A DNA stretch of 64,000 bases. Source: Campylobacter sp. CCS1377. GTDB taxonomy: Bacteria; Campylobacterota; Campylobacteria; Campylobacterales; Campylobacteraceae. Below are positions 39,666 through 51,660 of the stretch, piece by piece. The first letter of the stretch is position 1, and each line of letters begins with the position of its first letter. The DNA lies in contig NZ_CP155620.1 of assembly GCF_040008265.1 (NCBI RefSeq), forward strand, positions 1,054,001 to 1,118,000, given 5' to 3'. The notes under the pieces are model-generated. The model had not been told where the DNA came from and made no database searches. It worked only from the letters and a program-made list of their open reading frames with translations. A program made the position numbers and the translations under genes.

Positions 39666-40274
39666 ATGGATTTTGACACAGCGATAAAAACAAGACACGC
39701 TTGTAAAATTTTCAAAGACACCAAAATAAATCAAAAAGACTTAGAAGTCATACTTAATGCTGGAATTTTAAGCCCTAGCTCCCATGGTTTTGAGCCTTGG
39801 AAATTCTTAGTTTTATCTAAAAAAGAAGACAATATTTTACTAAGTCAAGCTTGCTATAATCAAGAAAATGTCGCCACAGCAAGTCATAATATCATTTTAC
39901 TAGCAAGAAGCGATCTTAAGTCAAAAGATGAATTTGCCAAAAAGCAAGTAAGAAGATTTTGCAAAGATGAGGAGCATTTTAAGAAAGTGTTACAAATTTA
40001 TACTCACAAAACAGATAAAATGAATGATAAAGAACTTTTTCATTATGCTCAACTTCAATGCTATCTAGCTTTAATGCAAATGAGTTTAACGGCGATGAAT
40101 TTAGGTATTGATTCTTGTATGATAGGAGGATATGAGAAAGAAGAAGTTGAAAAAATTTTTAATATCAAAAAGCCTTTTGAATGTGCAGTAATTTTAGCTT
40201 TAGGCTACAAAAAAGACGAGCCAAAATATAAAAAACAAAGATTAGATTTTAAGGAAGTGGTGCAATACTTATGA
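39666..40274 (+). CDS. Nitroreductase-family flavoprotein 1
   Basis: A 202-residue NAD(P)H-dependent, FMN-binding oxidoreductase of the NfsB/RdxA type. The FMN-binding opening KTRHACKIFKD and the block ILSPSSHGFEPWKFLVL are visible, with the family's YEKEEVEKIFNI and ILALGYKKDEPKYKKQR at the end. I chose the ATG at 39666, 5 bases after AAGGAA; an upstream in-frame start lacks a ribosome site. Substrate cannot be told. Overlaps the paralogue downstream by 4 bases. Confidence 0.82.
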   Translation: MDFDTAIKTRHACKIFKDTKINQKDLEVILNAGILSPSSHGFEPWKFLVLSKKEDNILLSQACYNQENVATASHNIILLARSDLKSKDEFAKKQVRRFCKDEEHFKKVLQIYTHKTDKMNDKELFHYAQLQCYLALMQMSLTAMNLGIDSCMIGGYEKEEVEKIFNIKKPFECAVILALGYKKDEPKYKKQRLDFKEVVQYL

Positions 40275-40873
40275 AAAATTTAGAACTATTTGAAAAAAGA
40301 TTTTCGTGTAGAAATTTTAAAAACGAAAAAATCAAAAACGAGGATTTAAACTTTATACTTAAGGCCGGTGTGATGAGTCCTAGTTCTTTAGGGCTTGAGC
40401 CTTGGAGATTTTTAGTGGTGCAAGATGAAAAATCAAAAGAAGAAATCGCAAAAATTGCTAACAATCAAAACCATGTAAAAGAAGCAAGCGCTATCATCGC
40501 TATCGTTTCAAGGCTTGATTTTACAGAGTATTTTGAAGATAAATTAAAAGCAAGAAATTTAAGCAAAGAAGAATTAGAAAAAAGACTAAAAACCTATAGT
40601 CCTTTTTTGCAAAATATGAATGAAAATCAAAAACTAGCTTACGCAAGAGAACAAGCTTTTATCGCACTTGGCTCCATGCTTTATGCGGCAACCTTGCTAG
40701 ATGTTGGCACTTGCACTATAGGCGGCTTTGATAAAAATGCTTTAGATACATATTTTAAATTAGATATCAAAAAAGAACAAAGCACAGTTTTAATCGCTTT
40801 AGGATATAAAAAAGACAGTCAAATCCCTAAAAAAGCAAGATTTTCTTTTGATGAAGTGGTAAAATTTTTATAA
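40271..40873 (+). CDS. Nitroreductase-family flavoprotein 2
   Basis: A 200-residue paralogue of the preceding gene, sharing the opening KRFSCRNFKNEKI, the GVMSPSSLGLEPWRFLVV block and the ending LIALGYKKDSQIPKKARFSFDEVV. The adjacent start (ATGA overlap) indicates co-translation and perhaps a heterodimer, since the family forms dimers with FMN at the interface. Members of this family activate nitro-drugs such as metronidazole in Helicobacter (RdxA, FrxA), but which role applies here is not shown. Confidence 0.82.
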   Translation: MKNLELFEKRFSCRNFKNEKIKNEDLNFILKAGVMSPSSLGLEPWRFLVVQDEKSKEEIAKIANNQNHVKEASAIIAIVSRLDFTEYFEDKLKARNLSKEELEKRLKTYSPFLQNMNENQKLAYAREQAFIALGSMLYAATLLDVGTCTIGGFDKNALDTYFKLDIKKEQSTVLIALGYKKDSQIPKKARFSFDEVVKFL

Positions 40874-41272
40874 AAACTCACATGATTTTTAATGTTAAAT
40901 AAGGAATTTTGAGCCGTTATTATCATTTAAATATCTATTATTCTAAATTATCACTGATATATTGATTCTAAGTGAAGCAAAACACAACGAAGAATCCCTA
41001 TGCCTAGTATCGATTTGGAGTTATTGCCAATCTGTTATTCTAAATAATAGCGAAGAATCTTCTATTCTTCTAATGGAATTATCTGTATTTTAGATAATTA
41101 GAGTTTTTAAAACAGAGATCATTTATCTATAGACTCAAGGTGACAAAAAAGTATTCTGAAATGTTCTTATCTTCAGCATAATAAAAGCAATAAATTTTTA
41201 AAATTGATTTTAGTCATTTTTTTATAAAGATTTTTTTGCTAATTTTTCAAAAAAATAAAAAAGGATATACAA
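40874..41272. other. Gene-free interval upstream of the globin
   Basis: No credible frame on either strand. It holds A/T-rich sequence with degenerate copies of the dispersed repeat (CAACGAAGAATCCC, AATAGCGAAGAATCTTCT). I searched by eye for a TTAAC-N4-GTTAA site, as used by the NssR regulator of Campylobacter globins, and did not find one. Confidence 0.5.
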
Positions 41273-41647
41273 ATGAAATACGAAACCATCGATGCTCAAA
41301 GCATAGCAAAACTTATGCATAACTTTTATGAAAAAATAAGATATGACGAAAATTTAGGACCAATTTTCAACAAAGCCATAGGAGAAAGCAATGAAGAATG
41401 GCAAGAACATAAAGAAAAAATTGGAAATTTTTGGCAAGGAATGTTGCTTGGAGAAGGAAATTACAACGGACAACCTTTAAAAGCACATATGGATTTAGCA
41501 CCTTTTCCACAAGAATTCTTTGATATATGGCTTAACTTATTTGAAAAAAGTCTTAATGAGCTTTATAATGAAGAGATGTCGGAAGTGATACTCACAAGAG
41601 CTAAAATGATAGCTAGAAATTTTAAAAATGTTTTGTATGGACGCTAA
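41273..41647 (+). CDS. ctb: Group III truncated haemoglobin
   Basis: A 124-residue haem protein matching the Campylobacter Ctb type, which binds oxygen and moderates respiration or nitrosative stress. The B-helix Tyr is in MHNFYEKIRYD, the proximal His is in KAHMDLAPFP, and the Trp of the G helix is in FFDIWLNLFEK. AAAAAAGGA precedes the start. Its 3' end overlaps the convergent helicase gene by 4 bases. Confidence 0.85.
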   Translation: MKYETIDAQSIAKLMHNFYEKIRYDENLGPIFNKAIGESNEEWQEHKEKIGNFWQGMLLGEGNYNGQPLKAHMDLAPFPQEFFDIWLNLFEKSLNELYNEEMSEVILTRAKMIARNFKNVLYGR

Positions 41648-43671
41648 GCTTTTTCACCCTTGCAAAGTCCTGCTTCTATCAAAAAGCAAGATGGAGCGTA
41701 ATTGCTTTTTTTGATCTTATCATACTTAGCATAGCTTAGATACAAGGTATTTTTCGCACGCGTTACGGCTACATAAAAAAGTCTGCGCTCTTCTTCTAAG
41801 CTGCCACCCATGGACATTAATTTTTGATTAGGAAAACGTCCGTGAGCTAGATCAATCACAAAAACCAAATCAAACTCCAAGCCTTTACTTGCGTGTATGC
41901 TTAGCAAATTCACGCCTTTTCCACTACTCATTTCGCTAGAACCTAGAGTGAGAAAATTAAAATATTTATAAATATCAGAATAATTTTTTGTTAATTCTTT
42001 TAAAACGACCATTTTGGAATTAATCTTTTCTAAAGCCTCGCTTTTTTTAAGCAAATCAACATGGCCTGATTTGTTTGTCGCCCTTTTAGTGGCTAAAATA
42101 TCACAAATTTCAGCAAAAAGTTCGTGATTTAAAACCAAATTTACAAGTTCGCTAGAACCACGACAACCCAAAGCTTTTTGTATATAAAAATACATTTTTT
42201 CTAAATTTTTGGCACAGCTTTCATTGATTTTTGGTAAAGCCAATATGGGATGAGAATTGAAATTTGACTCCAAAGAAAAACGATCGGAGTTTGCTAAATC
42301 TTCTAAATCATCAAAAAGCCCTAATTGATAGCTTCTTTTGGCACTTTTTTTGATATTCACGCTTAAATTTGGCTCCAAAAATCCTTTTTTTAAAGATCCT
42401 TCACCAAGTTTTAATAAAGCATCAAAAATATCTTTAGCCAGCACCCCACCCACACCCTTGCAATAACTCAAAATGTGTATAAAAGCCATAACATCTTTAG
42501 GATTTAAAACTATAGCAAGTAAGGCACAAAATGCTTTAACCTCCGAGCTTTCAAAAAAACTCCCACTGCCTTTTCTAAGACTTGCAATACCTTGTTCCCT
42601 TAAGGCAACTTCGATGCCATCAGCACTTGAGTTATTACGAAAAATCACTGCAATATCTTCTAACTTTACCCCGCTAGTTAAAATGATTTTAGCTATATTT
42701 TGATACTGATCAAAAAGTTCATTAAAAGTCAACAAAACCGGTGCTTTAAACTCGCCTGTTCTTGTGACTATAAGTTCTTTAGGATAAAGCCTTTCGTTAT
42801 TTAAAATAACTTTGTTGGCAAGAGCGAGTATACTTTTAGAGGAACGATAGTTTTTATTAAGCGTAAAAATTTTAGCGTCCAAAAATCTATCTTTAAAACC
42901 ACCAATAATTCCAATATCTGCACCATTAAAAGCATAAATACTTTGATCATAATCACCCACGCAAAATAAACTTTTACTTTTAAAAGCATCGATTAATGAA
43001 CCTTGTAAAGTATTTGTGTCTTGATACTCATCGACTAAAATTTCTTCAAAATCGTATTTTTTGGTTTTTAAAAGTTCTTTAAGCTTGATAAGTAAATCAT
43101 TAAAATCGACATAATTAAAACGCTTTTTTTCCTCTTCGTATTCTTTTAAAATATCTTCATAAATTTCAGCATAAATACTTTGCTCTCCATAATTTTTAAT
43201 AAACCAATCTACAAAATCTTCATCTTTGCTTTTATTTTGAAATAAAGAGTAAATATCATATAAATAACTTGGCATATAAGGCTTAAGATCGCTTAAATGA
43301 TGGAAAGTTCTTTTTTCAAATACGCTTTTTAATAAAGTTTTTAACTCACTAGCTTGTTTTAACATGATATTATGATCGGCTTCCTTAAGCAAGGTATAAG
43401 CGGTACTATGAAAAGTTCCTGCAATGATTTTTGAAGTGATGTTTCTGGCAAAATGGCGATTAAGCCTTGAAATCATTTCTTTACTTGCTTTGTTGGTAAA
43501 GGTTAAAAGCATAATTTTTTCAGGACTTATGCCTTGATTTAAAAGATAGGCTATGCGAGCAACGATAGTAGAAGTTTTACCTGTTCCTGCACTTGCTATG
43601 ATTAAATTATGTCCAAAAGGAGCTTTAACGGCATTTAGTTGTTCTTCATTAAGTCTTGAAAGTGGCATCAT
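41644..43671 (-). CDS. UvrD/Rep-type superfamily 1 DNA helicase
   Basis: A 675-residue ATP-driven 3'-5' helicase. Motif I is ASAGTGKTSTIVARIAYLL (about 26-44), motif Ia MLLTFTNKASKEM, motif II EILVDEYQDTN, motif III VGDYDQSIYAFNGAD, motif IV KNYRSSKSIL, motif V LLSIHASKGLEFDLVFV and motif VI EEERRLFYVAVTRAKN. It may act in repair or replication restart; length and motifs do not separate UvrD, Rep and PcrA. Confidence 0.92.
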   Translation of the reverse strand: MMPLSRLNEEQLNAVKAPFGHNLIIASAGTGKTSTIVARIAYLLNQGISPEKIMLLTFTNKASKEMISRLNRHFARNITSKIIAGTFHSTAYTLLKEADHNIMLKQASELKTLLKSVFEKRTFHHLSDLKPYMPSYLYDIYSLFQNKSKDEDFVDWFIKNYGEQSIYAEIYEDILKEYEEEKKRFNYVDFNDLLIKLKELLKTKKYDFEEILVDEYQDTNTLQGSLIDAFKSKSLFCVGDYDQSIYAFNGADIGIIGGFKDRFLDAKIFTLNKNYRSSKSILALANKVILNNERLYPKELIVTRTGEFKAPVLLTFNELFDQYQNIAKIILTSGVKLEDIAVIFRNNSSADGIEVALREQGIASLRKGSGSFFESSEVKAFCALLAIVLNPKDVMAFIHILSYCKGVGGVLAKDIFDALLKLGEGSLKKGFLEPNLSVNIKKSAKRSYQLGLFDDLEDLANSDRFSLESNFNSHPILALPKINESCAKNLEKMYFYIQKALGCRGSSELVNLVLNHELFAEICDILATKRATNKSGHVDLLKKSEALEKINSKMVVLKELTKNYSDIYKYFNFLTLGSSEMSSGKGVNLLSIHASKGLEFDLVFVIDLAHGRFPNQKLMSMGGSLEEERRLFYVAVTRAKNTLYLSYAKYDKIKKSNYAPSCFLIEAGLCKGEKA

Positions 43672-43765
43672 TTTCCTTAAAAAAATGCAAATTATAAAAA
43701 AAAATTACTTAAAAATTATAAATTTGGCTAAAATACAAAAATTATTTTTTGTTTAAGGATTGTTT

Positions 43766-44821
43766 ATGTCAGCAAAAAGCTTTATTATTGTATTGTTTTT
43801 GATGATAGTTTCTGGATTTTGCGGAGCTTTTCTTTGCTATTTATTCTTAAATTTAGATCGTTTTTATGAAAACAATAGCGAAGTGAATGTAGTAGAATAC
43901 AATTTACCTTTAGATGATGAGAATATCAGCATGGATGAAAAAAGTCAAAATTTTGAAAAAGAAGAACAAAACCTTACAAATACTCCATTAGAACTAAACA
44001 ATACTTTACAAACAAGCACTCAAAACATTTTTGAAAGCAAAGAAAAACAAAGAAGTCAAATTGCCAACGCACACGATGAAGATATACTTGAAAATCCACA
44101 AATTCCACAAGAGCATTTTATCAGTGATATGCCACCTACGATTTTAATCCCAAAAGAAAGTGAGTCACAAAAAACAAAACCTCAAACAACAAAAAACAAA
44201 AAAGAAACTAAAGAAAACACCAAAGCAAAACAAAGTGCATCAAAAAACAAAAAAGATCACCTTGTTAAAGAACTTAGCAATAAAAACTTTCAAATTTATA
44301 TTAAAAATGGCGAAGAATTAAGTGATTATCGCCTAGAGCTTCTAAAAGATATGTTTAAACCTTTATATGAAAACATTAAAGATGCAAAGATTAAAATTCT
44401 CATTACTCTATTTGATAATAATAACATGTCTTTAAAATTGCAAAATTTAAGTCTGAAAAATAAAAAAAATAAAAATCCCCAAGATTATATCAATCTCACC
44501 AAAAAATCGATTAACTTCCATTATCAAGCCAATGAAATAGATAATTTTAGCAATAAAAATTCTTTAATAGATTTTATTGAAAATTATAAAAATAACTCCC
44601 TAATTAAACTTGTAAAAATCAAAGCCTATTCTGATGGAAAAGGTAGCGATTTTGCAAACTATATGCTGGGTTTAAAAAGGGGTACATATTTAGCTCATTT
44701 TTTCTTAAATTTTAGTGAAGAGATAGAGATTGTATCTTTTGGAAAAGAAAATTATCCTAAAAATGCTAGAAATTCAGAAGAACAAAGATATCAATACCGA
44801 AAAGTTGAGATCAGTTTTTAA
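43766..44821 (+). CDS. Membrane-anchored protein with an OmpA-like C-terminal domain
   Basis: A 351-residue protein, start taken as the ATG at 43766 with AAGGA upstream. An N-terminal transmembrane helix (FIIVLFLMIVSGFCGAFLCYLFL) is followed by a low-complexity, Lys/Gln/Asn-rich linker (about 35-170) of the kind that crosses the periplasm. The C-terminal part (about 270-351) has an OmpA/MotB-like pattern (IKAYSDGKGSDFANYMLGLKRG...IVSFGKENYP). It may hold peptidoglycan, but the canonical motif is degenerate. valS follows after 70 bases. Confidence 0.6.
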   Translation: MSAKSFIIVLFLMIVSGFCGAFLCYLFLNLDRFYENNSEVNVVEYNLPLDDENISMDEKSQNFEKEEQNLTNTPLELNNTLQTSTQNIFESKEKQRSQIANAHDEDILENPQIPQEHFISDMPPTILIPKESESQKTKPQTTKNKKETKENTKAKQSASKNKKDHLVKELSNKNFQIYIKNGEELSDYRLELLKDMFKPLYENIKDAKIKILITLFDNNNMSLKLQNLSLKNKKNKNPQDYINLTKKSINFHYQANEIDNFSNKNSLIDFIENYKNNSLIKLVKIKAYSDGKGSDFANYMLGLKRGTYLAHFFLNFSEEIEIVSFGKENYPKNARNSEEQRYQYRKVEISF

Positions 44822-44892
44822 TCTTAACTTTTTAAATACTTCTTTAGCAAAATTTAGCTAAGCTTATGCCATTTTATTTTCAAGGCAAAATT

Positions 44893-47505
<2,613 letters not shown>

Positions 47506-47507
47506 AA

Positions 47508-48515
47508 GTGATAAAGATTGCAAATTTAAAAAAATATTATGGCAAAGAACTTGTTATCAATGATGTTTCTTTACAAATTCAAAAAGGCGAAATTTATGCC
47601 ATAGTAGGACATAGTGGTGCTGGAAAATCCACTCTTTTAAGGTGTATCAACGGGCTTGAAGATTATCAAGAAGGCAGTTTAAAGGTGCTTGATAAAGAGA
47701 TTAAAGAACTCAGGCAAAAAAAGCCCAAAGAACTTAGAATACTAAGAAAAGACATAGGAATGATTTTTCAAAATTTCGCACTCATGAATAGAAAAAGTGT
47801 TTTTGAAAATGTCGCAATGCCTTTAAAAACTCACTACACTCAAAGTAAGGTTTATTCGCAACTTTTCAAAAAAGATTATATGAGCCAAAATGATATTGCT
47901 AAAAGGGTGAATGAGCTTTTAAATATCGTAGGACTTTCTCATAAAAGCAAGGCTTATCCAGCTGAACTGAGTGGGGGACAAAAACAACGCGTTGCTATTG
48001 CTAGAGCATTAGCATTAAATCCAAAAATTCTACTTAGCGATGAAGCCACTTCAGCCCTTGATCCTAATACAACAAAAAATATCTTAGAACTCATTGCAAA
48101 AATCAATGCTGAATTCGGAATAACCGTTGTTTTGGTTACCCATGAAATGGAAGTAGTTAAAGACATTGCTTCTAAAGCACTTTTATTAGAACAAGGCAAA
48201 ATCATAGGAAATGGTGCAATTGATGAATTATTTTTAAAGCCTAATGAAAAAATGAAAGAATTTTTAGGAGAAAGTGACTTTTTGCCAGATCATGGACTAA
48301 ATATCAAACTATATTTTCCAAAAGAAGTAGCACAAAATAGTGTAATTACTCATATGGCAAGAACCTTGGATATCGATTTTAACATTGTTTGGGGTAAAAT
48401 AGAAAAATTAAACGGCATTGCTTTGGGAAATTTAGTCATTAATATAGATGCCAAAGATAAAGAAAAAGTTTTAGCCTACATAGAAAAAAGTGGCGTATTA
48501 TGGGAGATTGTTTGA
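47508..48515 (+). CDS. metN: Methionine ABC transporter ATPase
   Basis: A 335-residue ATPase of the MetNIQ importer. Walker [10 protein letters not shown], signature LSGGQKQR, Walker [13 protein letters not shown] and the switch His in LVTHEMEVV; the C-terminal regulatory NIL/ACT-like domain (about 255-335) that senses methionine is present. The GTG at 47508 is chosen because it follows GGAG at the right distance and aligns with the family start ([11 protein letters not shown]); it begins 2 bases after the valS stop. Confidence 0.93.
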   Translation: MIKIANLKKYYGKELVINDVSLQIQKGEIYAIVGHSGAGKSTLLRCINGLEDYQEGSLKVLDKEIKELRQKKPKELRILRKDIGMIFQNFALMNRKSVFENVAMPLKTHYTQSKVYSQLFKKDYMSQNDIAKRVNELLNIVGLSHKSKAYPAELSGGQKQRVAIARALALNPKILLSDEATSALDPNTTKNILELIAKINAEFGITVVLVTHEMEVVKDIASKALLLEQGKIIGNGAIDELFLKPNEKMKEFLGESDFLPDHGLNIKLYFPKEVAQNSVITHMARTLDIDFNIVWGKIEKLNGIALGNLVINIDAKDKEKVLAYIEKSGVLWEIV

Positions 48516-49174
48516 TGCAAAATTTAATTTATAATTTCGAAAATATCATCATACCTGCACTTTGGGAAACTTTATATATGAGTCTTGTTTCGACTTTTTT
48601 GGGGTTTTTATTTGCCATTATTCCTGGAATTTTACTTGCCATTTGGGATAAAGAAGGATTGTGTGAGAATAAAAGTGCTTATAATATTTTAGATTTTTTT
48701 GTCAATATCTTGCGTTCTTTTCCTTTTATCATTTTAATCATCATTTTAATGCCTCTAACACAAATCATCGCTGGCACAAGCATAGGAACAAGTGCTATGA
48801 TAGTGCCTCTAACCATAGGTATTGCACCCTATTTAGCTAAAATGCTCGAAAATTCTTTTAAAGAAGTCGATAAAGGCATTATCGAAGCGGCAAAGTCTTA
48901 TGGAGCAAGTAATTTACAAATCATCTTTAAAGTCATTTTTACCGAGGCTTTACCAAGTATGATTAATGGACTTACTTTAACTCTTATTGTCATCATTGGT
49001 TTTTCTGCTATGGCTGGAACTGTTGGTGGAGGTGGACTTGGTGATGTTGCGATTCGCTATGGTTATGAAAGATTTAGAACAGATATTATGATACAAACTA
49101 GCGTGGTTTTGATTTTACTCGTACAATTTGTCCAAATGAGCGGCAATGCTTTATATAAAATAAGCAAAAAATAA
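48515..49174 (+). CDS. metI: Methionine ABC transporter permease
   Basis: A 219-residue inner-membrane permease with five predicted helices and the ABC coupling loop (EAAKSYGASNLQIIFKVIF), plus the MetI-type segment GFSAMAGTVGGGGLGDVAIRYGY. The start ATG overlaps the metN stop (TGATG) with GGGAG before it. It is followed by a strong terminator. Confidence 0.93.
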   Translation: MQNLIYNFENIIIPALWETLYMSLVSTFLGFLFAIIPGILLAIWDKEGLCENKSAYNILDFFVNILRSFPFIILIIILMPLTQIIAGTSIGTSAMIVPLTIGIAPYLAKMLENSFKEVDKGIIEAAKSYGASNLQIIFKVIFTEALPSMINGLTLTLIVIIGFSAMAGTVGGGGLGDVAIRYGYERFRTDIMIQTSVVLILLVQFVQMSGNALYKISKK

Positions 49175-49183
49175 TTCAGTGTA

Positions 49184-49222
49184 AAAATATCTTAATTTAA
49201 TTTATAATTAAGATATTTTTTT
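49184..49222 (+). terminator. Rho-independent terminator after metI
   Basis: A 14-bp stem (AAAATATCTTAATT / AATTAAGATATTTT) with an 8-base loop and a T run. A TATAAT box at 49203-49208 lies inside it and could start the separate metQ transcript. Confidence 0.75.
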
Positions 49223-49376
49223 GTAGCATTTTAAATCTTTAATTTTAATTTAATGAAAGGTATATCATGATGTCTCAGATGCGTTAGTATCTGACTATCT
49301 TAAATTTCTATTTAAATAGTCAGAGCGATTTTAGAGTAAAGCAAGCACAAAAATGACTATTTGAAAGGAAAATACA
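49215..49376 (+). promoter_or_regulatory. metQ leader with mutually exclusive hairpins
   Basis: After the leader peptide, three overlapping pairings are possible. A: TCAGAT with ATCTGA (49275-49294), overlapping the leader codons. B: GACTAT...TTAAAT with ATTTAA...ATAGTC (49293-49321). C: AAATAGTCA (49314-49322) with TGACTATTT (49354-49362), a 9-bp stem ending just before the metQ ribosome site AAAGGA. B and C share the ATAGTC arm, so only one can form. The arrangement suggests ribosome stalling at Met codons sets metQ translation. Confidence 0.55.
49267..49287 (+). CDS. Methionine-rich leader peptide (MMSQMR)
   Basis: A six-codon frame, ATG ATG TCT CAG ATG CGT TAG, with a ribosome site (GAAAGG) 7 bases upstream. 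Three of the six codons are Met, and it sits in the leader of metQ, a methionine-binding protein gene. This is the classic layout of an amino-acid attenuation leader. Confidence 0.55.
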   Translation: MMSQMR

Positions 49377-50147
49377 ATGAATATCTTAAAAACACTCACT
49401 GCGGCTTTAGTTTTAAGCACAAGCTTATTTGCAGCTGAAAAAATCATAGTTGGAGCTACTCCAGTTCCTCATGCTGAAATTTTAGAACAAACCAAAGATC
49501 TACTTGCTAAAGAGGGTTATGAGTTGGAAATCAAAGAATTCAACGACTATGTTTTGCCAAATTTAAGCACAGATAATGGTGAATTAGATGCGAATTTCTT
49601 CCAGCATCAACCTTATTTAGATGAATTTAATGCCAATAAAGGCACGAAATTAATTAGTGTTGCAAAGGTGCATATCGAGCCTATGGCGGTTTATTCTAAA
49701 AAATATAAAAATTTAAATGACTTAAAGGAAGGAGCGTTAATCGCTGTACCAAATGATCCTACCAATGAAAGCAGAGCTTTAGATATCATAGCTAGTTCAA
49801 AACTTGTAAGTTTTACTAATAAGCCTTTAAAAACCCCGCTTGATATCACAAGCAATCCAAAAAATCTTAAATTCCAAGAGTTAAAAGCCGCACAACTTCC
49901 AAGAGTTCTTAACTCTACTGATATAGCAGTGATTAACTCAAATTACGCTTTAGCCGCAGGTTTAAATCCTGTTAAAGACTCTATTTTTATAGAATCAAAA
50001 GACAGTCCTTATGTCAATATCCTTGTTGCTAAGCCAGAAAACAAAGACAGTGCAAAAATCAAAGCACTAAGCAAGGCTTTAAATAGTGAAAAAATAAGAA
50101 AATTCATCGAAGAAAAATACAACGGAGCAGTTATTCCTGCGTTTTAA
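49377..50147 (+). CDS. metQ: Methionine-binding protein MetQ (first copy)
   Basis: A 256-residue periplasmic binding protein feeding the MetNI permease. The signal peptide is TLTAALVLSTSLFAAEK, without the lipobox Cys of canonical MetQ, so it is probably soluble. Family motifs VGATPVPHAEIL, DANFFQHQPYLDEFN, AVPNDPTNESRAL and INSNYALAAGLNP are present. Preceded by the methionine leader. Confidence 0.92.
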   Translation: MNILKTLTAALVLSTSLFAAEKIIVGATPVPHAEILEQTKDLLAKEGYELEIKEFNDYVLPNLSTDNGELDANFFQHQPYLDEFNANKGTKLISVAKVHIEPMAVYSKKYKNLNDLKEGALIAVPNDPTNESRALDIIASSKLVSFTNKPLKTPLDITSNPKNLKFQELKAAQLPRVLNSTDIAVINSNYALAAGLNPVKDSIFIESKDSPYVNILVAKPENKDSAKIKALSKALNSEKIRKFIEEKYNGAVIPAF

Positions 50148-50156
50148 GGTTTAAAA

Positions 50157-50924
50157 ATGAAATGGATTAAAATTGCTTTATTATTTTTACTCACTCTTAG
50201 CCTTAAAGCTGATGATAAAATCATAACCATAGGAGCCACTCCGGTTCCTTATGCGCAGATTTTAGAATTTAGCAAACCCTTGTTTAAAGCAAGGGGTTAT
50301 GAGTTAAAAATCGTTGAATTTTCAGATTATATCACTCCAAATTTGGCCTTAAACGAAGGGGAATTGGATGCAAACTTATATCAACACAAAGCTTTTATGG
50401 AAGAATTTAATGCCAATAAAGGCACAAAATTAGTTGCTAGCACTCCTGTTGTCTTGCCTCCTATGGGTGTATATTCTAAAAAATATACAGATTTAAAACA
50501 AGTGCCGCAAAATGCCATCATTGCTATTCCAAATGATCCAACCAATGAAGGCAGAGCTTTAGAGCTTTTAGAGCAAGCAGGGCTCATCACACTTAGCAAA
50601 AAAGCCAATGCAACGCCTTTAGATATCACGCAAAATCCTAAAAATATCCAATTTAAAGAGTTAAAAGCCGCACAACTTCCAAGGGCTTTAGGAGATGTTG
50701 ATTTTGCCGTGATTAATTCAAATTATGCCCTAGGTGCAAATCTAATGCCAAAAGATGCTTTATTTTTAGAGAGTAAAGATTCGCCTTTTGTCAATCATAT
50801 TGTGGTGCATGAAAGCCAAAAAAATAGTGAAAAAACTAAAATCATCAATGAAGTAATACACTCTAAAGAATTTAAAGATCATATTTTAAAAGCTTACAAA
50901 GATATACTTATCCTTGCTATATAA
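50157..50924 (+). CDS. metQ: Methionine-binding protein MetQ (second copy)
   Basis: A 255-residue paralogue starting 9 bases after the first copy, with the same motifs (IGATPVPYAQIL, DANLYQHKAFMEEFN, AIPNDPTNEGRAL, VINSNYALGANLMP). Signal peptide IALLFLLTLSLKADD, again without a lipobox. Two binding proteins may widen specificity (Met, Met sulfoxide, D-Met) for one permease. Confidence 0.92.
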   Translation: MKWIKIALLFLLTLSLKADDKIITIGATPVPYAQILEFSKPLFKARGYELKIVEFSDYITPNLALNEGELDANLYQHKAFMEEFNANKGTKLVASTPVVLPPMGVYSKKYTDLKQVPQNAIIAIPNDPTNEGRALELLEQAGLITLSKKANATPLDITQNPKNIQFKELKAAQLPRALGDVDFAVINSNYALGANLMPKDALFLESKDSPFVNHIVVHESQKNSEKTKIINEVIHSKEFKDHILKAYKDILILAI

Positions 50925-51000
50925 TGTAAATTCTTGTCATTTTGGCAAGAATTTATTAAATTTTTTGTATGATTGTAAAAAACGATGAAAAGGTAGTTGC

Positions 51001-51660
51001 TTGAAAAAAATTGTGCTTTTGCTTTTTATACCCTTTTTGCTCCTTGCTTCAAATTTAGATGAAGTAAAACTTGCTTTGATTAAAGAGTATAAAAACAAAT
51101 TCCCAAGCATTATCATCGAACAAATCGATCTTTATAATAATTCTTTGCCAAAAGATTTTAATGATTATCGCTTTTTAAGACTATCAAATGCTAAATTTAA
51201 CAAAGCACAAGGCTTTTTAAGAGTAGAATTTAAAACTCCGGAGCAATTTTCAAAAAATATTTTTTTTAAGTATTTCATCAAAGCTCGCCTAGAAATCATA
51301 AAATCAAACAAAGATATAAAAAAAGGCGATTTGCTAGATGTTTCATTATATAAAATTACACTTTTAGATTTTGATAAAATTCCTCTTAATGCACTAAGTA
51401 AAGATGACAATCTTAATCTCATTGCTAAAACTAATATTAAAAAAAATACCATTTTAAAAAAAAATATGTTTAGAGATAATTATTTGATCAAAAAAAATGA
51501 TATTGTTATCGGTGTTTTAAATGAGGGGGATTTAAGAATGAGTGTTGAATTAACAGCGCTTGAAAATGGAAACTTAAATAAAAAAATAAGACTTAAAAAC
51601 AAAGAAGGACGCACTATGCAAGGCATTGTTATTGATAAAAATAAGGTAGAAATACAATGA
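51001..51660 (+). CDS. flgA: Flagellar basal body P-ring assembly protein FlgA
   Basis: A periplasmic chaperone for P-ring (FlgI) polymerisation. The 219-residue protein has a signal peptide (IVLLLFIPFLLLAS) and a C-terminal SAF domain (SNKDIKKGDLLDVSLYKI; NTILKKNMFRDNYLIKKNDIVI). The start is TTG at 51001, since AAAGG lies upstream and the nearest ATG leads directly to a stop. First gene of a run flgA-ubiX-coaD-tmk-hisS-speA. Confidence 0.85.
   Translation: MKKIVLLLFIPFLLLASNLDEVKLALIKEYKNKFPSIIIEQIDLYNNSLPKDFNDYRFLRLSNAKFNKAQGFLRVEFKTPEQFSKNIFFKYFIKARLEIIKSNKDIKKGDLLDVSLYKITLLDFDKIPLNALSKDDNLNLIAKTNIKKNTILKKNMFRDNYLIKKNDIVIGVLNEGDLRMSVELTALENGNLNKKIRLKNKEGRTMQGIVIDKNKVEIQ

Noticed and set aside
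40874-41272. NssR-type operator upstream of the globin
   Set aside because: No TTAAC-N4-GTTAA match found by eye; the GTTAAT/ATTAAC repeat near the adhesin has the opposite order and spacing.
49223-49376. SAM or other known riboswitch before metQ
   Set aside because: I do not see a recognisable conserved riboswitch core; the Met-rich leader peptide and alternative stems explain the region better.
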